This document shows, one piece after another, positions 35,964 through 43,380 of a DNA stretch of 64,000 nucleotides (the first letter of the stretch is position 1; each line of letters begins with the position of its first letter). The notes under the pieces were generated by a model that was not told where the DNA came from, did no database searches, and saw nothing but the letters and a program-made list of their open reading frames with translations. Source of the DNA: JACCXG01 sp963785755. GTDB lineage: Bacteria > Acidobacteriota > Vicinamibacteria > Vicinamibacterales > 2-12-FULL-66-21. The position numbers and the translations under genes were made by a program. Where the stretch lies: NCBI GenBank assembly GCA_963785755.1, contig CAWAXG010000042.1, forward strand, positions 40,142-104,141, read 5' to 3'.

Positions 35964-36638
35964 TCAGAGACGTCTGAGCCGGATATCGCGCAGAGCGGAC
36001 GATGTTCGCCATGCCGCGATGCCGAGCGGTTTGGACGCATCCATCTCAATCCGGATGTCGATTCGTTTGCCCTTGAGGTCGACGTTGACGAGCTCGCGGT
36101 CGTCGAGCCAGGCTTCGATCTTCGCCGGGGTGACGCGGATACGGATGTTGTACCAGCGCTTCTGATCGAATGTGACCGCCTGTGAGGTTTCGTTCTCGGA
36201 CGCATCGACGTCGTTGATGCTGGACAGCCCGACGACGCTGCCGCCCCAGCCGCCGAGAATCAGCGAGCAGAACGAGTCGCCGACCGGGAACGTCACGCCG
36301 GCGAAAAAGTCATTCCCGTCGACCCGCATCGCCTGCAGCGCAAGCTCATAGTTGGTGGAGGGCAGCGCCGGGCCGCTCCAGTTGATCCCCGTCAGACTTC
36401 TGCCCGTTTCGAGAAGGATCTGACCGTTGTCGACCTTGATCGCGCCGGCGCCGCTGAACTTCGATGACTGCCAGTTGGTCAGCGCCTTGCCGTCGAAGAG
36501 TGGCTCCCACGCCTGCTCGGCAGGTTTCGCGGTTTGTGTCGGAGCGACCGCGAGAAGCCGCTGAGCCAGGGTGATCGACGCGAATGCGGTCACCGCGACG
36601 AGAAGGCTCGACCGTAGAGCGTGATGGCGCATCGTCAT
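35964..36638 (-). CDS. Secreted 3-keto-disaccharide-hydrolase-like (DUF1080) protein
   Basis: Protein of 224 residues with a signal peptide (LLVAVTAFASITLAQ) and one concanavalin-like beta-sandwich domain: WEPLFDGKALTNWQ, YELALQAMRVDGNDFFAGVTFPV, LGGWGGSVVGLSSI, WYNIRIRVTPAKIEAWLDD and LGIAAWRTSSALRDIRL. Family members bind or cleave sugars, some being 3-keto-glycoside hydrolases. Its place next to a sugar dehydrogenase fits extracytoplasmic carbohydrate oxidation, but a joint pathway is only inferred. Confidence 0.88.
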   Translation of the reverse strand: MTMRHHALRSSLLVAVTAFASITLAQRLLAVAPTQTAKPAEQAWEPLFDGKALTNWQSSKFSGAGAIKVDNGQILLETGRSLTGINWSGPALPSTNYELALQAMRVDGNDFFAGVTFPVGDSFCSLILGGWGGSVVGLSSINDVDASENETSQAVTFDQKRWYNIRIRVTPAKIEAWLDDRELVNVDLKGKRIDIRIEMDASKPLGIAAWRTSSALRDIRLRRL

Positions 36639-36762
36639 GTCGCGACTAATCTTAGCGCCAACGGCGGGGGGATGGGGGATGGGGACTGGGGACTCGGGCG
36701 CGTCTCGGGATCAGGGATCAGGGTCCGCCAGGGAGCGGGGATCGGGATCGAAGAACGGGAGA

Positions 36763-37263
36763 TCAGTTCCGGTCAGCCACGATGTCTTCCAGGCGGGCCA
36801 GCCGGGAGCGGTGATCTTTGAGCGTGGCATACATCAATCGCCGCTCCGCGTCGTGTTCCTTCCGGATGTTGTCGATCGTGCGATCGAGGTGCTCCGTGAC
36901 GCCGCCCACGACTTCCAGCACGCGTTTCATATCGCCGCGCAGCGACTCGGCGGTGACGTCGATTTTGTTGTTCATCGCGTCGAGCCGTTGATCGAATCGA
37001 TCCATTCGAGCGTCGAAGCCGTCCATCCGGGCGTCGAAGCGATCCATTCGAGCGTCGAAGCCGTCCATCCGGGACTCGAAGCGGTCCATCCGGACATTGA
37101 ACCCGTCCATCCGGACATTGAACCCGTCCATCCTGGCGTCGAAGCCGTCCATTCGGCTTGTGAGCTCGCCGAACCCGCGGGTCACAGCCGCTTCAATTCT
37201 GGCCACGGCGCTCTCGAGTCGTTCGAGGCGTTCGTCCACTCCCATCGTCCGTTCCGTCGGCAT
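36763..37263 (-). CDS. Heptad-repeat coiled-coil protein
   Basis: Protein of 166 residues from the chosen ATG (GGGAGG lies upstream; the open frame extends to 37323). After a coiled-coil start (ERLERLESAVARIEAAV) there are about ten units of the seven-residue pattern R-M-D-G/R-F-D/N-A, giving Met and Phe at a and d positions of a coiled coil. The C-terminal part (KRVLEVVGGVTEHLDRTIDNIRKEHD) is also helical. The repeats are encoded by near-identical 21-bp units, so length variation by slippage is likely. No function is assignable. Confidence 0.75.
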   Translation of the reverse strand: MPTERTMGVDERLERLESAVARIEAAVTRGFGELTSRMDGFDARMDGFNVRMDGFNVRMDRFESRMDGFDARMDRFDARMDGFDARMDRFDQRLDAMNNKIDVTAESLRGDMKRVLEVVGGVTEHLDRTIDNIRKEHDAERRLMYATLKDHRSRLARLEDIVADRN

Positions 37264-37456
37264 CGTAGCATCGTCCTCCCGACGACGGACGAGCGAAGGG
37301 CGTGCCAGCTCGAAATAGGGCACGTTGCCGAGGGAATTGTCGGGGATCCCTCACGAGCGTTGCAGAACCTGCGTACCGAACGGGACCGCTGGATCGAGTA
37401 ATCCGCGCCGATCCATCGATCGCCGCGCGTGCCGGCCGACTGCCTGACTCGACGCC

Positions 37457-37720
37457 TTACCTCATCACCGCCAGGTCCACCGCGATCCACCTGGCAATCG
37501 CATCGACCGCCGCCTGATCGCGCACGGCCGTGCCGAGCGGCGGCATCTGCGACGAAGGCCGGCGCGAGCGCATGCGCACCAGCATCGCACTCTCGTCCAC
37601 GGCGTGCGGATTGGCCAGCACGCTCGCGTTCTCTGCAACGCCGGGCACGGCCCACCGCGTGCGATGGTCGATGAAGTCCGCGCGACAGCGTCGCCGTCCT
37701 GCAGCAGATCTGTACACCGC
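37457..37720 (-). pseudogene. C-terminal remnant of a cytochrome c-like domain
   Basis: A short frame ends ESAMLVRMRSRRPSSQMPPLG then VDAIARWIAVDLAVMR. This is the usual end of Planctomycete-type cytochrome c domains, including the MPPLG methionine heme ligand. The CxxCH heme-binding part and the rest of the parent gene are absent: upstream sequence runs straight into the antitoxin remnant. Probably a deletion scar. Confidence 0.5.
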
Positions 37721-37736
37721 TTCTTTATCGGCGAGG

Positions 37737-37925
37737 TCAAATTGCGCCCGCATCGACCGGGCGATCCAGCGAAAACGAGGGACTGGCCCGATCAACTGTG
37801 CTCTGGTGCAGAGCCTGGGCGAGGAGGTCCGAGACTAAGCGGCCAAGCGATTTGCCTTCTTGCTTCTGGCGCCGTTTCAGATCCCGCAGAATCGGCGCGT
37901 CGATATCGATCGTCGTGCTCGGCAT
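37737..37925 (-). CDS. VapB-like antitoxin, frameshifted, no toxin gene
   Basis: Reads as 62 residues. The first ~45 (TTIDIDAPILRDLKRRQKQEGKSLGRLVSDLLAQAL) match ribbon-helix-helix antitoxins of the VapB type. The usual C-terminal part that holds the toxin is present in another frame just downstream (FRWIARSMRAQFDLADKEAVY, about 37790-37720); one extra T in a T-run near 37780 would explain the break. No PIN-domain toxin follows; a cytochrome remnant does. So this is an orphan or decaying antitoxin. Confidence 0.7.
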   Translation of the reverse strand: MPSTTIDIDAPILRDLKRRQKQEGKSLGRLVSDLLAQALHQSTVDRASPSFSLDRPVDAGAI

Positions 37926-38105
37926 GATGAGTTGATGATCGACTTGTTCGCATCAGATGTCATTGGTGGCTACCGAGAACTCGACCTACGATCTGAACTG
38001 CCGCGAGTGCAGTTCCATGACAAACAGCGGTCGGCGCTCCCCTTTGACGTTCCCGGGGATTGATGGGACGGAATGGTCTTTAGCAGACGCTCGCCGGACA
38101 CGCCA

Positions 38106-38660
38106 CTACACCTTCCGCGAGCGCCTGCTGCCGCCACCCGACCGCGTCGGGCCTCGTGAACGCTTCCGGCCTTCCAACACGATGATGCTGGGTTGCCAAA
38201 AAGATACGTCGCTATCGCGGCGCGCAGTCTTCAGAATGCTGACGATGCCTTCGAACACCGCACGATCCGCAACGGGCAACTGCGGATCCTCGAGCGCATC
38301 AGCAATCACCAACTCCAGCATTGCGGGAGTAGTTGTCTGATCGAAACAGATGAGCGCACGTCCATCGGGAAGCGGCACCAGCGCCACGCCGGTTCGTCGT
38401 TCCAGCGTGCGAGTCGGATTGACGACGATCACGGCTCGTTTGCCGAACGTGGCAAGCTCCGCTGGCGAGTGCCGCTGACGGCCGAGCTCGGGCTGCGCGA
38501 TGCGCACGACGGCTCGACTCAAATCTGCATCCACTGCGCTCAACGCCGCGATCACGTGGAGCGGCAGCGTCAACGTCACCGACCGCGACGGCTCAGCGAA
38601 TTTCCGTGGCCGTCCGCGCGCCACAGTTGCTGACGGATGATGGATGCGTCCAGGATTCAC
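38106..38660 (-). CDS. Putative DNA-binding protein, GRPRKF type, coupled to galE
   Basis: Uncharacterised protein of 184 residues. I start at the GTG at 38660 because it overlaps the galE stop (GTGA). The N-terminus has an AT-hook-like RGRPRKF followed by a ribbon-helix-helix-like stretch (SRSVTLTLPLHVIAALSAVD, DLSRAVVRI). The C-terminal domain (KRAVIVVNPTRTLERRTGVAL, LPDGRALICFDQ, MLELVIADALEDPQL, VFEGIVSILKTARR) is unfamiliar but well formed. Last gene of the glycosyltransferase-galE operon; a diverged fragment of a homologue lies at the head of the same operon (42040-42249). Role as operon regulator is inference. Confidence 0.7.
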   Translation of the reverse strand: MNPGRIHHPSATVARGRPRKFAEPSRSVTLTLPLHVIAALSAVDADLSRAVVRIAQPELGRQRHSPAELATFGKRAVIVVNPTRTLERRTGVALVPLPDGRALICFDQTTTPAMLELVIADALEDPQLPVADRAVFEGIVSILKTARRDSDVSFWQPSIIVLEGRKRSRGPTRSGGGSRRSRKV

Positions 38661-39643
38661 GATTTCGGATAGCCGTAGGGGTGCGTGCTGTGCCACTGCC
38701 ATGCCGTCCTCACGATACTTTTGATGTCGGGATAACGCGGTGCCCAACCGAGTTCCCGCATGATCCGGTCTGGCGATGCCACCAGAACAGCGGGATCTCC
38801 GGGGCGTCGATCGACGATGGCGTGTGGAATCGTCCGTCCGACAACCTCCTCGCAGGCGCGCAAAACTTCGAGCACGGTTGTTCCCGTACCGCTACCCATA
38901 CAAAAAGCACGCCCCATTCCCGGCTCGACAGCCTCGACCGCCAGCCTGTGCGCTTGCGCGAGATCCTCGACATGGACGTAATCCCGGACGTTGGTCCCGT
39001 CCCGGGTTGGCCAGTCTCCGCCAAAAATCAATAACTTGTCGCGTTGGCCCTGCGCGGCTTGGAGCGCCAGTGGTATCAGATGGCTTTCGGTGCGTCGATC
39101 CTCGCCATGGTGGCCGGATTCATCCGCTCCGCTCGCGTTGAAGTAGCGTAGATGCGTGGATCCGATTTTATACGCGGCCGAATATTCACGGATCATCCAC
39201 TCGGACGCGAGCTTCGTCGTGCCGTTGGGCGTCTGCGGACGCTGGGGCGAATCCTCGGTCAGAGGCATATCGCCATCCACACCGTAGGTCGCCGCAGTCG
39301 AGCTGAACACAATCCGCTGTACTCCTGTACGACGCATCGCATCCAGGACATTCTTCGTGCCCAGCGCATTGATACGCCAATAGGTCTCAGGGCTCTTGAT
39401 CGATTCTGGCACGACGCGACTGCCGCGAAGTGCATCACCGCGTCGTACTTTTTCAGCCCCGAGCACCTCCACGAGCCGGTCAGGGTCCAGCATGTCTTCT
39501 ACGATGAGCCGCCCCTCTGGAACAGCGCCGCGATTCCCTTCAGAGAGGTCGTCGAATGCCACGGCATCGTACCCGTGGCGCAACAGGTACCGCAAACACG
39601 CGCTGCCGACGTATCCCGCTCCGCCGGTCAGGAGCACCTTCAT
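38657..39643 (-). CDS. galE: UDP-glucose 4-epimerase
   Basis: Short-chain-dehydrogenase-fold epimerase of 328 residues that interconverts UDP-glucose and UDP-galactose for glycan synthesis. NAD motif GGAGYVGSACLRYLL, SSTAATYGV with the catalytic Ser/Thr, then NGTTKLASEWMI where the family has YGxSK (the tyrosine is replaced by asparagine-glycine here, either a real change or another local error), RYFNASGAD and DGTNVRDYVHVEDLAQAH. Around 39420-39460 the translation is garbled (KVRRGDALRGSRVV); reading one base over restores KYDAVMHFAAS, so there is a compensating +1/-1 pair, one in an A-run. Its start is the ATG at 39643; the frame is open further upstream into the glycosyltransferase tail. 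Confidence 0.88.
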   Translation of the reverse strand: MKVLLTGGAGYVGSACLRYLLRHGYDAVAFDDLSEGNRGAVPEGRLIVEDMLDPDRLVEVLGAEKVRRGDALRGSRVVPESIKSPETYWRINALGTKNVLDAMRRTGVQRIVFSSTAATYGVDGDMPLTEDSPQRPQTPNGTTKLASEWMIREYSAAYKIGSTHLRYFNASGADESGHHGEDRRTESHLIPLALQAAQGQRDKLLIFGGDWPTRDGTNVRDYVHVEDLAQAHRLAVEAVEPGMGRAFCMGSGTGTTVLEVLRACEEVVGRTIPHAIVDRRPGDPAVLVASPDRIMRELGWAPRYPDIKSIVRTAWQWHSTHPYGYPKS

Positions 39644-39788
39644 GCCGGTTGTCGCTCCTCCTGGCGTGCGGTGTCGAGAATGAGGTCGGCGGCTTCGCCG
39701 GAGATGGGCAGCCCGCGAGTGAGGCACGTCTGCTGCGATCTCGCGCGACCCCATCTTCATTGACGGGATCAGAATGCTTCCGCGGCTA

Positions 39789-40712
39789 TCACGCATGTAG
39801 CCGAGGATCTCGCGCAGTTGACACTCGTGCCAGAAAGCCTGCGCTTCGCGCCGGTGGAGCGAACTCTTTGATGCACGACCACGCGTGCCCGGCCAGCTCG
39901 CGAACGGCGAAAAGCGGGATCCCGAGCACCCGACGAAGGCGTGCCGGCTCGCCATCCGCGCGCGGCGCGATTTCCTCCGCGAGCCGGGCATAGCTGCCGG
40001 TTCGCACATGCCAGGATCGAAAGTACGCCTTTGTCAGTCTGTCCTCCGACACCGGTGCTGCGACTGCGACCTCCGGCACATACATCGCGCGTCGGCCGGA
40101 GCTCCAGAATCGAGTCATCAGCTCCGTGTCCTCGGAGCGTGAGCCGAACTCGGTCGAGAAGGCACCGATCTCGTCAAACACCTGCTTGCGGAACAACAGG
40201 TTGGCGCCTGCGAGGCACACCGGGTTCGCCGGGTCGACGGAGAAGCGTTCCGGACCGTAGTCCTGTAAGGCGAGTGCGCCGACCCCCGTGTCCCTCGTCA
40301 GCCAACGCGGTGGTGGCGCGGACCACTCGGGCAGGATGCGTCCTCCCACACAGTCCACGTCCGCGTGCGTATCGAAAGCCTTCTGAATGCTGGATACCCA
40401 GTTCGGTGCGACACGGATGTCGTCGTCGGTGAACGCCACAAGGTCGCCGCGGGCGTGGGCGATGCCTGCGTTCCGGGCGAACGAGAGACCTTGTTGCGCT
40501 TCGAACACGTAGCGGAGCCGGGGCCCGGCTGTTGCCTGCCGTTGCTGCACGAGCTCCCGGGTGTGATCGCGCGAGTTGTTGTCGACCACCAGGACCTCGT
40601 AAGGCGGGCTGCCCTCAGTCTGTGAGAGGACCGCATCCAGTGCCGGGCCGAGGAGCTGCGCCCGGTTGAAAGTGCAGAGGACGATGCTGACGCGACAGAA
40701 GTCGTCTGTCAC
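39789..40712 (-). CDS. Family 2 glycosyltransferase
   Basis: GT-A fold transferase of 307 residues: VSIVLCTFNRAQLL, EVLVVDNNSRDHT, GLSFARNAGIAHARGDLVAFTDDD (the DxD nucleotide-sugar/metal motif), and GRILPEWSAPPPRWL. Its ATG overlaps the stop of the upstream glycosyltransferase (ATGA). The C-terminal ~25 residues look out of frame: one base over, near 39870, the DNA reads EAQAFWHECQLREILGYMRD, the normal tail for this subgroup, so the true end probably lies nearer 39770. Likely involved in exopolysaccharide or cell-surface glycan assembly. Confidence 0.88.
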   Translation of the reverse strand: MTDDFCRVSIVLCTFNRAQLLGPALDAVLSQTEGSPPYEVLVVDNNSRDHTRELVQQRQATAGPRLRYVFEAQQGLSFARNAGIAHARGDLVAFTDDDIRVAPNWVSSIQKAFDTHADVDCVGGRILPEWSAPPPRWLTRDTGVGALALQDYGPERFSVDPANPVCLAGANLLFRKQVFDEIGAFSTEFGSRSEDTELMTRFWSSGRRAMYVPEVAVAAPVSEDRLTKAYFRSWHVRTGSYARLAEEIAPRADGEPARLRRVLGIPLFAVRELAGHAWSCIKEFAPPARSAGFLARVSTARDPRLHA

Positions 40713-42037
40713 GCGTGTGCCCGTGCATCGGCGAGATGCCGGAGGGGAAAGCGGACAACCGTCGTACGCGAGGGTCGAGCGGCAGCCACCCTGGTGCCCA
40801 CAGCTGCCGCGTAACCGCGTGCGCCTTTCATGAGCCCTTCCTCCCCGTCACGCCTGGACCCACAGTCTCGCGAGGTCCGGGCAAGTCGTGCGACCTGACG
40901 GGAGTGGCAGGGGAACATGTCGTGCGGACGCAGAACCCCGCGCGGCCCCGACAGAGCCAGCGCGGAAATCACGACCAATCCGGCGACCTTCGCCAGCCGC
41001 ACGACACGCGAGATCACTCGTTGTGCGACATACCCGAGCGAATAGGCTGCATCCATCGCCATCTCCGCCGCCGCAGGGAACCGGCCGCGAGCGACGTTGG
41101 CGACTGCGATGCTCGCAGCGATGGGAACGCGGCGCGCGTGATACCAAGGTATCGGGTGGCGACGCCCATCTGCTCCAACCGGGTCGTCCGTTCCCAGCAG
41201 CGCATCCCCATATCCGGACCAGAAGAACCAGCGGGTGAAATACGACAGCCGCAGGCGCTCGGCTGGCACCCAGTGACCCACGCGGATCGCTGAGCGATAG
41301 ATACAACGATAGCCCGCTTGCCGCGCCCGGCTGCAAAGATCCTGGTCCTCGACGCCGAACAGTGTTCCGGCACGCCGTGCGAGGTCCGATCGGAAGCCGC
41401 CGAGCGCGTCGAGAACGTCGCGTCGGATGGCAAGGTTCGCCCCCACGGCCGTTCGCGGGCCGAGCTCCTGATCGGCGCCGTAGTGCTGCAGCGCGAGCGG
41501 CGACGTCATCATCCCGTATCGAACGTGAGGTTCAACCTGCAACCATCGCGGCGGCGGGCATTCCCACTCGGGATCGACCCGCCCTCCCACCAGCGCCAAC
41601 GAGGGATCGCTGAACATCTGTCGTATCGCGGCGAGCCAGTCCGGCGCGACGACGACATCGTCGTCAATCAACGCCAGGATGGATCCGAGGGCCGCCGCAA
41701 TGCCCCGGTCCAACGCCGGACCTTTCCCCTGCGTCCGCTCGGTGAGCGGCCGCAGCGGCACCGGGAAATCGCGCGCCGCTGCCTCGATGACCGAAGGGGT
41801 CTCATCGGCACTTCCGTTATCGACCACGATGACCTCGTCGCCATGGGTGAAGTCCTGATGGCGCAGAGCCTGGAGAGTGCGCTCCAACAGCCGCGCCCGG
41901 TTGAAGGTCGCGATCACGATGCTCACGGCCGGCGCAGTCAATCGCTGCGGATTCGCATTAACGGCATGACGCACTTGGCACCTCCTCCGCGCCACCGAGC
42001 CCATTCCGCTCACGGCTCCACCGTCCGTTTGAGCCAT
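40709..42037 (-). CDS. Family 2 glycosyltransferase
   Basis: Second GT2 enzyme, 442 residues as read. Catalytic core: VSIVIATFNRARLLERTL, EVIVVDNGSADETP, GKGPALDRGIAAALGSILALIDDD, GRVDPEWECPPPRWL and FGVEDQDLCSRARQAGYRC. The core pattern (ILPEW/VDPEW, PPPRWL) matches the downstream enzyme, so they are paralogues. A C-terminal hydrophobic helix (VAGLVVISALAL) may tether it to the membrane. The first ~25 residues are not family-like; a GTG about 21 codons in is an alternative start. Residues after about 385 look unstructured and may be out of frame. Confidence 0.88.
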   Translation of the reverse strand: MAQTDGGAVSGMGSVARRRCQVRHAVNANPQRLTAPAVSIVIATFNRARLLERTLQALRHQDFTHGDEVIVVDNGSADETPSVIEAAARDFPVPLRPLTERTQGKGPALDRGIAAALGSILALIDDDVVVAPDWLAAIRQMFSDPSLALVGGRVDPEWECPPPRWLQVEPHVRYGMMTSPLALQHYGADQELGPRTAVGANLAIRRDVLDALGGFRSDLARRAGTLFGVEDQDLCSRARQAGYRCIYRSAIRVGHWVPAERLRLSYFTRWFFWSGYGDALLGTDDPVGADGRRHPIPWYHARRVPIAASIAVANVARGRFPAAAEMAMDAAYSLGYVAQRVISRVVRLAKVAGLVVISALALSGPRGVLRPHDMFPCHSRQVARLARTSRDCGSRRDGEEGLMKGARGYAAAVGTRVAAARPSRTTVVRFPLRHLADARAHA

Positions 42038-42039
42038 CC

Positions 42040-42249
42040 ATGACGCCTGACGTGACGAGTAGCTGCTGCCCAGCTACCAAACCTGCGACACCGCCTTGCT
42101 TGGTCAAGGTCTAGTTCGGCGGTCAACGCCCGAATGACGCGGACCGGCAGCGTCAGCGTGTGGGCTGGCGGCGGTTCGGTAAACTTTCGCGGCCTCCCGC
42201 CGCCCGCGCGGGCGCGTTGGCAGTGCGGGTTCAGGACCGTAGCACTCAT
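42040..42249 (-). pseudogene. Fragment of a GRPRKF-type protein
   Basis: From the ATG at 42249 the frame reads GGGRPRKFTEPPPAHTLTLPVRVIRALTAELDLDQ, clearly related to the start of the protein at 38106-38660. After this, a one-base shift is needed to continue (SKAVSQVW) and a stop follows. The rest of the protein is missing; the first glycosyltransferase gene starts immediately downstream. Confidence 0.6.
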
Positions 42250-42851
42250 TTTTCCCTGAATATCCCTGCTGAGCCCTATTTTTGCCAAAAATTGACCACC
42301 GCTCGCGCACGGCTTGCGGAATCGCCGGGGGTGAAACCCGCATTCGCCATTCACAGTCACTTCGAGCTTGACGGCATTTCCGCGACGACCAACGAGAACT
42401 GGCACTGACTTCACGTCGCGGGCGGCACACCTGCGTTCCCGTTGCGCGTGGTCCTGCGAGGACCGTGCCACGCCCCGTGAAGCGTATGCGCCGTCGGCCG
42501 CGCGAGCTGCGCAGCGGTGCGAGTGGCTTACCGCTCGCGGTGAAGGTCGGGAAGACCGAACGACGAACCGAGGACCATGGTCGTGTACGTCAGTGGTGCA
42601 GGAGTACCATCCACGCGAACTCGGGGGAGCAGGTGGTCACGCGCCTCGCACATAAGTGTGCACACCGCAAATGCCGCGTGAGGTTGCAGCTGCGATCGGA
42701 TTCGAATCTCCCCGTGGTCGCCATAGCTCGCGCCGTGATACCCATGCGCGAGCGGAGGCGGGCCCTCCGGATCCGATGGGCGCGATCACCTCGTAAGGGC
42801 CTATGCGGGTGCCTGGATTCAAGGTCGTGCAGGCATTCTAGCGCGAGATCA
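42250..42851. other. Largely non-coding stretch between the glycan operon and the ankyrin region
   Basis: About 600 bp with no credible complete gene. The only recognisable coding trace is at about 42770-42822 on the minus strand, where PGTRIGPYEVIAPIGSGG matches the very start of a Ser/Thr protein kinase (glycine loop) and then diverges: a kinase-gene remnant. Sequence at 42700-42720 gives the RGDSNP-type peptide in translation but does not fold as a tRNA by eye. Confidence 0.5.
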
Positions 42852-43376
42852 TCACTGCACCTTGTGATCTTCCGCCTGTGCCTCGGAGATTCCCTCGGGC
42901 TCCAGTTCTTCCACCGCGCGGTTCAATCGCACGAACACACCCCACGCCGCGAGGAGCGCGGCGGCGCCGACTGCGACCGACGCGGCGTTCGGCAGCATCT
43001 CGGGGCGCTCGTGCAGCGTCTGCACCACCGCCACCAGGCTCTCGATCCCGAGAGCGACGACGACGACCACGAGGAAGCGGGAGAGGTAGCGGCGAACGCG
43101 GGTCGGCGCGCTGACGTGGACCCGCCGCACGACCTCCTCTTCGATGACCGTCTGCGACATCTCCAGCGCGACCAGGGCGACCGCGACCATGCCGATGCTC
43201 TCGATCGCCGCTGCCGACCTTGCAGAGAGGTTCTGTCCCCCGCCTGGCGTCACCGCCGTCCAGAGCTCCACGAGCGCAAACCCCATGAGCACTACTGCCG
43301 CGAGACCGAACAGGCCGGCCACGATCGCGTACCCGATCGTGAACAGCGGGAGGATCATCTTCATCGACTCCATCAT
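42852..43376 (-). CDS. Predicted integral membrane protein
   Basis: Protein of 174 residues beginning MMESMKMILP, 4 bp after the ankyrin gene stop. Four hydrophobic helices are visible: about 8-32 (LFTIGYAIVAGLFGLAAVVLMGF), 55-75 (IGMVAVALVALEM), 100-120 (LVVVVVALGIESLVAVV) and 135-155 (VAVGAAALLAAWGVFV), with an acidic C-terminus (EELEPEGISEAQAED). I do not recognise the family. The tight spacing suggests co-expression with the ankyrin protein. Confidence 0.75.
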   Translation of the reverse strand: MMESMKMILPLFTIGYAIVAGLFGLAAVVLMGFALVELWTAVTPGGGQNLSARSAAAIESIGMVAVALVALEMSQTVIEEEVVRRVHVSAPTRVRRYLSRFLVVVVVALGIESLVAVVQTLHERPEMLPNAASVAVGAAALLAAWGVFVRLNRAVEELEPEGISEAQAEDHKVQ

Positions 43377-43380
43377 GACA

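Noticed and set aside
36960..37190. Possible CRISPR array
   Set aside because: The 21-bp units are contiguous with no spacers and keep a heptad reading frame, so this is a coding minisatellite.
36637..37401. A 254-residue open frame on the plus strand with VHPxVEAVH repeats
   Set aside because: It is the reverse reading of the 21-bp minisatellite; the minus frame gives a regular coiled coil with a ribosome site and is the better gene.
42690..42730. Possible tRNA, because translation gives an RGDSNP-type peptide and the DNA holds GATTCGAATC
   Set aside because: I could not fold an acceptor stem, D-arm and anticodon arm around it.
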